Assembly (NCBI GenBank): GCA_021738725.1
Contig: JAIPBE010000010.1
Span: 19,394 to 83,393 of the forward strand
Reading direction: 5' to 3'
Source: Saprospiraceae bacterium
GTDB taxonomy: Bacteria > Bacteroidota > Bacteroidia > Chitinophagales > Saprospiraceae
DNA length: 64,000 bases
Under the pieces are notes generated by a model that made no database searches, was not told where the DNA came from, and was given only the letters and a program-made list of their open reading frames with translations. The translations under genes were made by a program, and so were the position numbers. Below, in pieces: positions 8,935 to 17,957 of this stretch. The first letter of the stretch is position 1. Every line of letters begins with the position of its first letter.

Positions 8935-10242
8935 ATGAAGCAGGTTCACATTCTTTTTCTATTCGTATGTACAGCCAGTATGGGGCTGCAGAAGATCCAG
9001 GCCCAATCGCTCTATTTTCCGCCGGCTGGCCCTGCTTGGGAAACCATAGATCCCATCACAGAGCTCAACTGGTGCCAGGAAAAACTGGACACGCTGCAGT
9101 CATTTCTGTTGGACCGGGATAGCAAAGCCTTTATCATCCTCAAAGGGGGTAAGATCGCGGTGGAATGGTACTACGACGGTTTTACAAAGGATAGCATTTG
9201 GTACTGGGCCAGTGCCGGAAAATCGCTGACGTCCACCCTGGTCGGTATCGCACAGCAAGAAGGATTCCTCGATCTGGATGACCCCACATCAGACTATCTG
9301 GGCACCGGATGGACCGCTTGTTCGCCGGCCGATGAAGAGAAAATTACCATCCGCCATCAATTGACCATGACCTCCGGTCTGGATGATGGACTCGGTGATG
9401 TCGATTGTACCGATCCGGCATGCCTCGAATGTCTGGCGGAACCCGGCACACGTTGGGCATATCACAATGCCCCTTATACCTTGCTCGATCAGGTGATCGC
9501 CGGGGCTACAGGGTCCACCATCAACAACTTTTTTGCCACGCGGATCGGCTCCAAGATCGGTGCGGTCGGGTTGTATCTGAAACTGGGATTCAACAATGTG
9601 TTTTTCAGTCGCCCCCGGGATATGGCCCGTTTCGGGCTCCTCATCCAGGCAAAAGGGACCTGGAATGGGACACCCGTTCTGTCGGATACCAATTATTACA
9701 ACCTGATGGTCAATACCTCTCAGGATTTGAATAAATCATATGGATATCTATGGTGGCTGAATGGGAAGGGTCAGCATATGCTGCCCGGATTACAATTCAA
9801 GTTCAACCAGGACCTCATCCCCACCGCACCGGATGATCTGTTTGCCGGATTGGGCAAAAATGATCAGAAAGTGTATATCGTACCCAGCCAGGATCTGGTA
9901 GTGGTGCGCATGGGCAATTCGGCGGGTCCGACACTACCGGCACTGTCTGGTTTTGACAGTCAGTTGTGGACCCTGATAGGGGATCTGTCCTGCACCTCCT
10001 CAACCCATCCTGCATGGACCGAACCAGAACTCCACCTATGGCCTAATCCTGCCCGAAGCATCGTCACCATCGACGGTTTTCCGTCTGGAGGTCGATGGGA
10101 ACTCTCCTCCATCACTGGCCAGGAGATTCGGAAAGGTGATCAACATACGGTTGATGTCGCTGCGCTGCCAGCGGGCAGCTATGTCCTCACCATCCGATCG
10201 GAATCAGGAGAGATCCAGAACAGACAACTTCTGGTGCACTAG
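8935..10242 (+). CDS. T9SS-exported serine hydrolase (beta-lactamase / class C PBP family)
   Basis: 435 residues. The signal peptide is MKQVHILFLFVCTASMGLQ... ending near QAQ. The catalytic domain (residues ~45-350) carries the SxxK motif in ASAGKSLTSTL and a tyrosine motif in YHNAPYTLL (Y-x-N), the two key motifs of the beta-lactamase/DD-peptidase superfamily that also includes esterases. The last ~75 residues (LHLWPNPARSIVTIDG ... LPAGSYVLTIRS ... QLLVH) form a type A T9SS sorting domain, so the enzyme is exported across the outer membrane and probably surface-linked or released. The frame stays open further upstream through the preceding terminator, so the ATG at 8935 (or 8896) must be the start. 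A surface location makes hydrolysis of an external ester or amide more likely than cell-wall synthesis. Confidence 0.8.
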   Translation: MKQVHILFLFVCTASMGLQKIQAQSLYFPPAGPAWETIDPITELNWCQEKLDTLQSFLLDRDSKAFIILKGGKIAVEWYYDGFTKDSIWYWASAGKSLTSTLVGIAQQEGFLDLDDPTSDYLGTGWTACSPADEEKITIRHQLTMTSGLDDGLGDVDCTDPACLECLAEPGTRWAYHNAPYTLLDQVIAGATGSTINNFFATRIGSKIGAVGLYLKLGFNNVFFSRPRDMARFGLLIQAKGTWNGTPVLSDTNYYNLMVNTSQDLNKSYGYLWWLNGKGQHMLPGLQFKFNQDLIPTAPDDLFAGLGKNDQKVYIVPSQDLVVVRMGNSAGPTLPALSGFDSQLWTLIGDLSCTSSTHPAWTEPELHLWPNPARSIVTIDGFPSGGRWELSSITGQEIRKGDQHTVDVAALPAGSYVLTIRSESGEIQNRQLLVH

Positions 10243-10271
10243 AAGTGGACTCACCCTGAGGGTGCTCCGTA

Positions 10272-11576
10272 TCAGGTATGCATCAGCAGGTAGACACCTG
10301 CCCCTGCAAAATATCCAGCCAGAGCGAGGATGGAGATCCGTTTCATGTACCAGATAAAATCGATCTTTTCCAACCCCATGACGGCCACACCTGCCGCAGA
10401 ACCGATGATGAGACAGCTGCCTCCTGTACCGGCGCAATAAGCTAGAAAATCCCAGAAGTTGCCATTGGCAGCAAAGGGTCCAGTAGCCGCAATATCATAC
10501 ATGCCCTGAGCAGCCGCGACCAGTGGCACGTTGTCAATGATGGCAGACAGCAAACCGATCAGGATATTGATCCCGTAAATATTACCGATGCTGCTATCCA
10601 GGGCCATGGCCAGATGCGCCAGGTGACCTGCCTGTTGCAACCCGGCAACTGCCATCAGGATACCCAGGAAGAAAAGAATACTGGCTGTATCGATCCGGCG
10701 AAGGATATGCAGCACACTCATCTTATTCCGAAACTCAGTTGGTTTCTTTCGGTGCATGATCTCGGTGCTGATCCACAGGACACTCAAACTGAACATCATC
10801 GCCATAAAGGGTGGCAGGTGCGTGATCTGTTTGAAAAATGGGACAAACAGCAAACCGCCAATACCGAGTAAAAAGACACGCAGTCGTTCCTGACGGGTTG
10901 CCTCGAGTTTCTGTTCTTCCTTGGTGAGTTCCTTGGTCACTTTAGGCTCTATGACCAGCTTACTCTTGCGCAGGGTAAACGTGAGGATGATCAATGGCAC
11001 CAGGAGTGTCGCCAGACTGGGGATCAGCAGATTCTGGATGAAGCCAAGCGAGTCTGGCAATTGGCCTTTGATCCACAACATCGTGGTGGTCACATCGCCG
11101 ATAGGAGACCAGGCGCCTCCGGCATTTGCGGCTATGATGATCAAACCGCCATATAACCACCGGGTCTTTTGATCGGGTACCAGCTTGCGCAACAGGGAGA
11201 TCATGACGATCGACGTGGTCAGGTTATCCAGGGCGGCAGAGAGAAAGAATGTCACAAATCCGATGATCCAGGCCAGCCGGACCGGGTCACGTGTCTTGAT
11301 ACGATCCGTAATGATGGAGAAGCCATTATGGGTATCTACGACTTCCACTATGGTCATGGCGCCCAGCAGAAAGAAGAGGATGCTGGAGATGTCGAACAGA
11401 TGGTGTACCAGAGACTCCTGCGACTCATGCGGACTCTGTGTCGTGAAGACGAGAATTACCCAGATCACCATGCCGGTGAATAATGCGGAGGCCGCCTTGT
11501 CGACCTTGATGGGGTGTTCTAATGCGATCGCCAGGTAACCCAGGACAAAAACCGCGATCATGAGAGTTGTAGCCAC
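10272..11576 (-). CDS. nhaD: NhaD-type Na+/H+ antiporter
   Basis: 434 residues with about 11-12 hydrophobic segments over the whole length, as in the ion-transporter/NhaD family. Conserved-looking polar residues lie inside helices: SAALDNLTTSIVMISLL, NAGGAWSPIGDVTTTMLWI, and SAIIDNVPLVAAAQGMY near the C-terminus. The paired D-N-x-T/P motifs in the two inverted halves are the hallmark of the superfamily. It exchanges cytoplasmic Na+ (or Li+) for protons at the inner membrane. It is convergent with the serine hydrolase gene (29-bp gap) and transcribed alone. Assignment to the ion-transporter superfamily is firm; NhaD rather than a dicarboxylate or arsenite relative is likely. Confidence 0.85.
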   Translation of the reverse strand: MATTLMIAVFVLGYLAIALEHPIKVDKAASALFTGMVIWVILVFTTQSPHESQESLVHHLFDISSILFFLLGAMTIVEVVDTHNGFSIITDRIKTRDPVRLAWIIGFVTFFLSAALDNLTTSIVMISLLRKLVPDQKTRWLYGGLIIIAANAGGAWSPIGDVTTTMLWIKGQLPDSLGFIQNLLIPSLATLLVPLIILTFTLRKSKLVIEPKVTKELTKEEQKLEATRQERLRVFLLGIGGLLFVPFFKQITHLPPFMAMMFSLSVLWISTEIMHRKKPTEFRNKMSVLHILRRIDTASILFFLGILMAVAGLQQAGHLAHLAMALDSSIGNIYGINILIGLLSAIIDNVPLVAAAQGMYDIAATGPFAANGNFWDFLAYCAGTGGSCLIIGSAAGVAVMGLEKIDFIWYMKRISILALAGYFAGAGVYLLMHT

Positions 11577-11743
11577 GTGTATGGATTGTCAATTGAAGCG
11601 GCAAATGTAGGCTAAATCATCGTCCAATGCACTGATCTGATCCAGAACAAAAGAACTTTTATCCATCCCGATCGTTAGGAGTGTCATGCCTTTGTGTGGT
11701 AAAATTCGGGGACCAAAGCCCGGAATTTATTGAAACCTCCTTT

Positions 11744-12298
11744 ATGAAGATTGTCATTATTTCCGGTAGTCCCAGAGAGCAAAGCGTCAGTCACCGCATA
11801 GCTCGTCACCTTTTTGAACGGCTCAGTGGGTCAGCTGATCTGGAGCTGGCCTTTATCGATATGCAGACAGAATGGCTGCAACCCATTCAACAGGTGTGGA
11901 AGAATGAATCACTGATCCCTGAAGATAAACTGTCGGTCTATACGAATATGGATCAGGCAGACGGGTTCATCATTGTCAGTCCGGAATACAATGGAGGTTA
12001 CTCCTCGGTCATGAAGAATTTTCTGGATCATTTTCCAAAGAAGATCTTTCACCGCAAGGCCTGGGGGATCGTTACCGGTTCGACCGGTGCGATGGGAGGC
12101 ATGCGTGCTTCACAGCAATTGCAGCTCCTGGGAGCGGCCCTGTCTGCGATCATCAGTCCGCGTATGCTGATTACTCCACATATGGACAAGAAGTTTGATG
12201 AGACCGGGCACTTGCTGGATACTGATTTTGAGCGGCAAATCGAAGGCTTTCAGTCGGAATTCCTTTGGCTTACATCCCGATTATTGGACCGTACCTGA
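11744..12298 (+). CDS. NAD(P)H-dependent FMN reductase (flavodoxin-like)
   Basis: 184 residues from the ATG that starts MKIVIISGSPREQSVSHRI. The loop GSPREQS binds the FMN phosphate; SPEYNGGYSSVMKNFLDHF is the family signature of the NADPH-dependent FMN/azo/chromate reductases; TGSTGAMGGMRASQQL is the second cofactor loop. Length fits the family (about 180). These soluble flavoenzymes reduce flavins, quinones or metal oxyanions. The frame extends upstream to 11681, but the added 21 residues have no homology-like features. It stands alone, 145 bp before the SulP gene. Physiological substrate unknown. Confidence 0.85.
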   Translation: MKIVIISGSPREQSVSHRIARHLFERLSGSADLELAFIDMQTEWLQPIQQVWKNESLIPEDKLSVYTNMDQADGFIIVSPEYNGGYSSVMKNFLDHFPKKIFHRKAWGIVTGSTGAMGGMRASQQLQLLGAALSAIISPRMLITPHMDKKFDETGHLLDTDFERQIEGFQSEFLWLTSRLLDRT

Positions 12299-12443
12299 TC
12301 GCATTCCCGGCAGTCGTCCTGTAAATGTTTGCAAGCCACAGATCGTCTGGGCAATTCACCTTGAACGGGATTGATAGATATCATGCCGGTTTCTGATTGG
12401 ATGGTCTCCAGAGGGAGTACCTTTACGCATCTGGAAGTGTCCT

Positions 12444-14114
12444 ATGGCGAAAAGCGAGTTTGTACCAAAATTGTTCAGTTTATTACGGGAAGGGATCTCT
12501 CGTAAACAGATCGGGAAGGATGCGCTCTCAGGTGTCATCGTGGGGATCGTTGCCCTGCCGCTGGCCATCGCTTTTGCGATCGCGTCAGGTGTCGGACCTG
12601 AAAAGGGTTTGATCACGGCGATCATCGCCGGACTGACCATCTCCATCTTCGGAGGCAGCCGTATCCAGATCGGCGGACCCACCGGTGCGTTTATCGTGAT
12701 CGTATTCGGCATCGTCCAACAGTATGGGGTGGAAGGGCTGACAGTCGCCACTTTTATCGCCGGCTTTCTCATGCTTGGTATGGGGTTTCTGAAACTTGGG
12801 CGTCTCCTGAAATACTTCCCTTTCACATTGATCGTCGGCTTTACCAGCGGGATCGCAGTGATCATTTTCTCCTCCCAGGTCAAAGACCTTCTGGGGTTGC
12901 AGATACATGAGATGCCGGTTGCCTTTCATGAAAAATGGCTGGCTTACTTCCATGCGGTAGGAACCGTGAATCAATATGCTCTGGGCATTGGACTTTTCGC
13001 CTTTCTGACCACCATGTACCTGGGGCGGATCGTCAGGGTCGTCCCAGGCTCCTTGATCGCCATTGTGGTCGCGACAGTCCTGACTGCCTGGTTTCAATGG
13101 CCGGTGGATACCATTGGATCGAAGTTCGGGGCTATCTCCGGGTCAATACCCACCCCCCACCTCTACCTCGTAGATTGGGAGACATTTAAGGAATTATTGC
13201 ATCCCGCACTGGCGATTGCCCTGTTAGGGGCTATCGAATCCCTCCTATCGGCTGTGGTCGCTGATGGGATGATCGGAGGGCGACACAGACCTAATATGGA
13301 GCTGGTCGCTCAGGGAGGGGCCAATATCCTGAGTGCCATGTTCGGAGGTATTCCCGCAACTGGGGCCATAGCCCGGACGGCAACCAATGCTCGCAGTGGT
13401 GGACGAACACCGATCGCCGGCATCGTCCATGCCATCATTCTGCTTCTGGTTTTTCTGATCGCCTCACCATTGACGGCGCATATTCCTCTGGCCGCTCTGG
13501 CCGGGATCCTGATCGTGGTGGCCTGGAATATGTCAGAAATACATGCCTTCCTCAGCATCTTGCGATCGAACCGCTATGATATCGCCGTATTGCTCACTAC
13601 GTTTTTCCTCACGATCTTCTTTGATCTGATTCTGGCCATCGAGATCGGTATGGTACTGGCGGCATTTCTGTTCATGAAACGAATGGCGGACGGCCTGCAG
13701 TTAAATCCCATCCTCGGCGATGAAGGAGAAGAGTCACTGTTCGAGAATGAAGGAGGTTCATTACCAACCGGGGTGGCCGTCTTTCAGATCAACGGACCAC
13801 TTTTTTTCGGGGCGGCCCAGCGTTTTTATGATGCCATGAATGAGGTAGGATCGCACTATCAATATCTGATCCTGAGGATGCGCTATGTGCCTCTGATCGA
13901 TGCGACCGGCCTTCAACGGTTGAAAGAGATCCTGAAGGAGATGAAGGAAAGGCATGTCCACGTCATTTTCTCAGGAGCGAACGAGGTGATTCGTGCCGAG
14001 ATCCTGGCCACCGGCATGGTCAACAGTGAAGACATTTTTGCCAGTTATGAGGAAGCATTGCTTCTGGTTCGTCATCAATTGGATGGTCTGGATCAAATCC
14101 ATAAATCGACCTGA
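12444..14114 (+). CDS. SulP-family anion permease with STAS domain
   Basis: 556 residues. About 10-12 membrane segments occupy residues 25-410, with the SulP signature region near the N-terminus (ALPLAIAFAIASGVGPEKGL, then GGSRIQIGGPTGAF) and a glycine/alanine-rich segment GGIPATGAIARTATNARSGGRTP. A cytoplasmic STAS domain covers ~440-545 (VAVFQINGPLFFGAAQRF ... LIDATGLQRL), the conserved aspartate-x-threonine region. Family members carry sulfate, bicarbonate or dicarboxylates, usually with Na+ or H+. The methyltransferase gene follows after 2 bp, so the two are surely co-transcribed, and the CDF exporter follows on. Substrate cannot be told from sequence; bicarbonate/Na+ and sulfate are both open. 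Confidence 0.9.
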   Translation: MAKSEFVPKLFSLLREGISRKQIGKDALSGVIVGIVALPLAIAFAIASGVGPEKGLITAIIAGLTISIFGGSRIQIGGPTGAFIVIVFGIVQQYGVEGLTVATFIAGFLMLGMGFLKLGRLLKYFPFTLIVGFTSGIAVIIFSSQVKDLLGLQIHEMPVAFHEKWLAYFHAVGTVNQYALGIGLFAFLTTMYLGRIVRVVPGSLIAIVVATVLTAWFQWPVDTIGSKFGAISGSIPTPHLYLVDWETFKELLHPALAIALLGAIESLLSAVVADGMIGGRHRPNMELVAQGGANILSAMFGGIPATGAIARTATNARSGGRTPIAGIVHAIILLLVFLIASPLTAHIPLAALAGILIVVAWNMSEIHAFLSILRSNRYDIAVLLTTFFLTIFFDLILAIEIGMVLAAFLFMKRMADGLQLNPILGDEGEESLFENEGGSLPTGVAVFQINGPLFFGAAQRFYDAMNEVGSHYQYLILRMRYVPLIDATGLQRLKEILKEMKERHVHVIFSGANEVIRAEILATGMVNSEDIFASYEEALLLVRHQLDGLDQIHKST

Positions 14115-14116
14115 TC

Positions 14117-14731
14117 ATGTTTTTTAGAACAAACTCCTGGAACAAGTTTCGATACAGCTTATATGTGCCGGTGTACGATGCCCTGGGTCGCTGGTTTGCC
14201 CCCTACCAGCGACAATCCATCGACGGATTGCAGATCAGGCCGGGCCAGAAGGTTCTGCTGGTCGGCGCTGGCACGGGACTGGACCTCGAGCACATTCCTC
14301 ATGGTGCGGAGATCACAGCCACCGACCTCACGCCCATGATGGTCCAACGGATCAAGGTGCGCAATCGATTGCTCTTTCACCATTTGGATACCCGGGTCAT
14401 GGATGGCCAGAAACTCGATCTCCCGGATGATTTCTTTGATGTGGTGATCCTGCATCTCATCCTGGCGGTTATTCCCGATCCGGTGGCCTGCCTCCGTGAG
14501 GCCGGACGAGTCCTGAAGCCCGGTGGCCAAATCGGTATTTTTGACAAGTTCCTCCCGCCGGGGGAGAAGTCTCCCCTGTGGCGCCGGTGGGTGAATATCT
14601 TCACGTTTATCATTGCAACCGATATCAACCGCCGTTTTGAGGATATACTGCAAAAGACCAGCCTCCGGAAAATCTCGGATGAAGCGGTCGGGTGGGGTGG
14701 TAACCTGCGGGTCATTCGCCTGGAGAAATAG
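14117..14731 (+). CDS. class I SAM-dependent methyltransferase
   Basis: 204 residues. Motif I VLLVGAGTGLDLEHI (SAM-binding G-x-G-x-G), followed by the acidic strand end ATDLTPMMV, motif post-II MDGQKLDLPDDFFDVVILHLIL, and VLKPGGQIGIFDKF (motif III). The layout resembles the UbiE/phosphatidylethanolamine methyltransferase-like group. It begins 2 bp after the SulP stop, so it is translationally linked to an anion permease, an arrangement whose logic is not obvious. The natural methyl acceptor (lipid, quinone or small molecule) cannot be deduced. Confidence 0.8.
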   Translation: MFFRTNSWNKFRYSLYVPVYDALGRWFAPYQRQSIDGLQIRPGQKVLLVGAGTGLDLEHIPHGAEITATDLTPMMVQRIKVRNRLLFHHLDTRVMDGQKLDLPDDFFDVVILHLILAVIPDPVACLREAGRVLKPGGQIGIFDKFLPPGEKSPLWRRWVNIFTFIIATDINRRFEDILQKTSLRKISDEAVGWGGNLRVIRLEK

Positions 14732-14871
14732 GGAACACCACCGTCGAAGTCCGTGAAACTTTCCGATTCCAGTTGGCCTTCATACGGGTTCATATGGAAA
14801 GTGAATTGGAATGACATTGCAGACGGACTCCAAATCCCAATTCCTGTATCTTGTCGGTGTCAAGCCCGCTT

Positions 14872-15876
14872 ATGGAAAGTGCCCACCAGAATTTTCGACT
14901 GCAGCGATGGATCCTCCTCATCGGTGTTGTCCTCTTTGTCATCAAGGTGGTGGCCTGGTCGATCACCAATTCTGTTGCCATCCTGACAGATGCTCTGGAG
15001 AGCACAGTGAATGTGGTCTCGGCGGCCCTGGGTTTGTACAGTCTCTGGCTGGCGGCCAAACCACGCGACAATAATCATCCTTATGGGCACGGAAAGGCAG
15101 AATTTCTTTCGGCGGCCATTGAAGGGACCCTGATCGGGGTGGCCGGCGGTTTGATGATCTGGGAAGGGATCCATCGCCTGCTGGAGGAAGAGCCGGTCGA
15201 GCATCTGGACCAGGGAATTATTCTGGTCGGGTTTGCCGGGGGGATCAATTTTATCATCGGGTTGTTGGCTTTGCGTATGGGAAAGCGCAATCATTCGCTG
15301 GCCCTGGAGTCCAGCGGAAAACACCTGTTGTCGGATGCCTACAGTACAGCTGGCCTGCTCGGGGGGCTGCTACTCCTTTGGATCACCGGCATGACCTGGC
15401 TGGATGCTGCAGTTGCTATGTTGCTTGGGCTGATCATTCTGGTGACGGGCTACGGTATACTGCGTAAGTCCATTGCCGGCATCATGGATGAGGCGGATGA
15501 GGCCCTGTTGGTCGAATTGATCGATTACCTCAATGCCCATCGTCGGGAGGCCTGGGTGGATATCCACAATTTGCGGATCATCAAGTACGGAAGTGTGTTG
15601 CACATCGACTGCCATCTGACGGTGCCCTGGTATTTTCATGTACAACAATCCCATTATGAGGTAGATGCCCTGGAGCAGCTGGTTCAGCAGCGATATGGCC
15701 ATCGTGTCGAACTCTTTGTCCATACGGACGGGTGTCGCCCATCCGCTTGCCGGCTCTGCAAACTGGAGGTTTGTCCAGAGCGGCAATACCCATTTGAAAC
15801 CCGGGTAGACTGGACGCTTGAAAATGTCATTTCCAATGAACGCCATAGCCTCCAGAAACAGGTCAAGTCGTCTTAA
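14872..15876 (+). CDS. cation diffusion facilitator (metal exporter) with Cys-rich C-terminus
   Basis: 334 residues. Six membrane segments; TM2 has TDALESTVN where zinc exporters usually carry D-x3-D, so the second acid is replaced by Asn; TM5 carries HLLSDAYST (H-x3-D). The loop motif HPYGHGKAEFLSAA is the classic CDF signature. The C-terminal cytoplasmic domain (residues 215-300) ends with an unusual cysteine cluster, CRPSACRLCKLEVCPERQYPF, a likely extra metal site. CDFs export Zn2+, Fe2+, Co2+, Mn2+ or Cd2+ in exchange for protons. The altered TM2 site suggests a metal other than Zn2+, but this is inference. The reading frame reaches back to 14851; the ATG at 14872 is preferred. Confidence 0.85.
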   Translation: MESAHQNFRLQRWILLIGVVLFVIKVVAWSITNSVAILTDALESTVNVVSAALGLYSLWLAAKPRDNNHPYGHGKAEFLSAAIEGTLIGVAGGLMIWEGIHRLLEEEPVEHLDQGIILVGFAGGINFIIGLLALRMGKRNHSLALESSGKHLLSDAYSTAGLLGGLLLLWITGMTWLDAAVAMLLGLIILVTGYGILRKSIAGIMDEADEALLVELIDYLNAHRREAWVDIHNLRIIKYGSVLHIDCHLTVPWYFHVQQSHYEVDALEQLVQQRYGHRVELFVHTDGCRPSACRLCKLEVCPERQYPFETRVDWTLENVISNERHSLQKQVKSS

Positions 15877-16212
15877 CGTCCGAACCAGGACAGGCGAACG
15901 ACCTCGAACTTCTAATAGATTTATAATTTGGTTTGTCTTAGGAGGAAGAGGAAAGGACGCCATCCAGGGTGCGACCCGCAGATATCCTTGAATCGTTTGA
16001 CTATCAAGCGCATATGTGTGATGTCCTGCTTCCCACTTCAGTTGGATCGGGCAACAGGAGTATATTGTGGAGGAAAGATTGCCAGGTGAAGAAAGTCATT
16101 GGTTGCTTTTTCAACCTATCCCCGATCTGCTTGTCAGGACGCTTTCAACAATGTGTAGCGATTTGGTATTCATGAGGATGAGCTCCCTGGTCGGAACAAA
16201 CTATTGTATACA
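15877..16212. other. intergenic region, no gene recognised
   Basis: About 330 bp between the CDF gene and the ABC exporter operon. One short frame of 68 codons is open here but has no domain, signal peptide or plausible start context. The promoter of the exporter operon should lie here; I could not place it. Confidence 0.5.
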
Positions 16213-17952
16213 ATGATGCCCCATTCTTCATCGGAACCGTTGACGCCTTTGCGACGCTTTTGGCGGCTGCTGGCTATGGATCGCAGTGAGATCGGAGTGA
16301 TCTATCTCTATGCGGTGTTCAATGGTCTGGTCAACCTTTCGCTCCCTCTGGGAATTCAAGCCATTATCAATCTGATCATGGGAGGACGGGTATCCACCTC
16401 CTGGTTGATCCTGGTGACGGTGGTGATCATGGGTATTGCTCTGGGAGGTGTGATGCAGATCATGCAATTGAAGATCACGGAAAACTTGCAACAAAAGATC
16501 TTCACCCGGGCGGCTTTTGATTTTGCCTTTCGCATTCCGAGGATGCGGTTGGATGCTCTGGATAAATATTACCCACCCGAACTGGTCAATCGATTTTTTG
16601 ATACCATTTCTGTGCAAAAGGGATTATCCAAGATCCTTATTGATTTTTCAACCGCATCATTGCAGGTCTTTTTTGGTATTATTTTGCTTTCTTTTTATCA
16701 CCCGTTTTTTATTCTTTTCAGCTTTATTCTGCTACTGTTGGTCGTGCTGATTTTTCGCTATACCGGGTGGATCGGTTTGCGCACCAGTCTGCAGGAATCA
16801 AAATATAAATACGAAGTTGCCCATTGGCTGGAAGAGTTGGCTCGCGCCATGATCTCCTTCAAATTGGCAGGCAAGACAGACCTGCCTCTTCGCAATACGG
16901 ATGAACGGGTTGCCGGTTATCTGGAATCCAGGAATGCCCACTTTAAGGTCCTGCAGATCCAGTATATCCTGATGGTTATTTTCAAGGTGTTGATCGCTGC
17001 CGGTCTATTGCTGGTCGGAGGATTTCTGGTGATCGAGCAGGAGATGAATATCGGTCAGTTTGTCGCTGCCGAGATCATTATTATCCTGGTGATTTCCTCT
17101 GTGGAAAAGCTGGTCATGAGTTTGCAGACCATCTATGATGTGCTGACCTCTCTGGAGAAAATTGGTACCGTCACAGATATTCCACTGGAGCGGGATGCGG
17201 GTATCAGTTCGGATCCTTCCGGGAGTGAGACCGGATTGGAGGTAAAGATTAAAAATCTCCATTTTCAATTTCCGGACAGTGAGCGGCCCATTCTGAACGG
17301 TGTGGACCTGCATATTCATCCGGGCGAGCGATTGGCGATCGTCGGCCCGAATGGCTCCGGGAAGTCGGTGTTGATGCGTTTGATTGCCGGATTGTATGAG
17401 CACTATACCGGATCGATCAGCTACAATAATATTCCCCTGGGGAATATTGATCTTTCCTCCTTGCGCAGTGTCCTGGGCAACAGCTTGTCACAAGACGAGA
17501 TATTTGAAGGAACCTTGCTTGAAAACCTGACGATCGGTCGGCCGGACATTCCCTTTGAAAAGGTCAAGTGGGCAGTCGAGCGCGTGGGGCTGAATGAATT
17601 TGTGGAAACCTTGTCCAGGGGTTATGAAACCCGATTGGGTACAGAAGGCCGCAAACTGTCCAGAACGGTGATCCAGAAGGTCATACTGGCCAGGTGTATC
17701 GTCTCGCAACCGCGCTTGATCCTGCTGGAGGACTGGCTGGGTCGAATCGATCTTCCGGATCGCGATTGTGTGGAAGACTGCCTTTTTGGTCCGGATGGTT
17801 CCTGGACATTGGTCAGTATTACAAATGACCTTGCATTCGCCCGGCATTTTGATCGGATCGCCATCCTTTCAGAAGGGAAGGTCGTCGCCATCGGAACTTC
17901 TGCAGATCTGCAGAGCCATCCGGCCTTTCAATCATTGTTTAACCTATCCTGA
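16213..17952 (+). CDS. ABC exporter (membrane + ATPase domain) with degenerate ATPase motifs
   Basis: 579 residues. An exporter-type membrane domain (six segments, residues ~20-310) is fused to an ATP-binding domain (~340-575). Walker A is intact (GPNGSGKS) and the Q-loop glutamine seems present. The other motifs depart from consensus: the signature LSGGQ reads LSRTV, Walker B ends LLED instead of LLDE, the D-loop reads GRID, and the H-loop histidine is replaced (SITND). ATP hydrolysis may therefore be weak or need a partner. It heads a three-gene operon with an HlyD adaptor (5-bp gap) and a TolC-like channel, the layout of a type I secretion or tripartite efflux system. There is no N-terminal C39 peptidase domain. 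Substrate unknown. ATG at 16213 is preferred over an upstream TTG. Confidence 0.8.
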   Translation: MMPHSSSEPLTPLRRFWRLLAMDRSEIGVIYLYAVFNGLVNLSLPLGIQAIINLIMGGRVSTSWLILVTVVIMGIALGGVMQIMQLKITENLQQKIFTRAAFDFAFRIPRMRLDALDKYYPPELVNRFFDTISVQKGLSKILIDFSTASLQVFFGIILLSFYHPFFILFSFILLLLVVLIFRYTGWIGLRTSLQESKYKYEVAHWLEELARAMISFKLAGKTDLPLRNTDERVAGYLESRNAHFKVLQIQYILMVIFKVLIAAGLLLVGGFLVIEQEMNIGQFVAAEIIIILVISSVEKLVMSLQTIYDVLTSLEKIGTVTDIPLERDAGISSDPSGSETGLEVKIKNLHFQFPDSERPILNGVDLHIHPGERLAIVGPNGSGKSVLMRLIAGLYEHYTGSISYNNIPLGNIDLSSLRSVLGNSLSQDEIFEGTLLENLTIGRPDIPFEKVKWAVERVGLNEFVETLSRGYETRLGTEGRKLSRTVIQKVILARCIVSQPRLILLEDWLGRIDLPDRDCVEDCLFGPDGSWTLVSITNDLAFARHFDRIAILSEGKVVAIGTSADLQSHPAFQSLFNLS

Positions 17953-17957
17953 TTCCC

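Noticed and set aside
12356..12883. Minus-strand 175-codon frame opposite the SulP gene
   Set aside because: Shadow of the sulfate-permease-family gene, which has clear family motifs on the plus strand.
15969..16175. 68-codon frame between the CDF exporter and ABC exporter
   Set aside because: No domain or signal peptide; codon usage unlike its neighbours.
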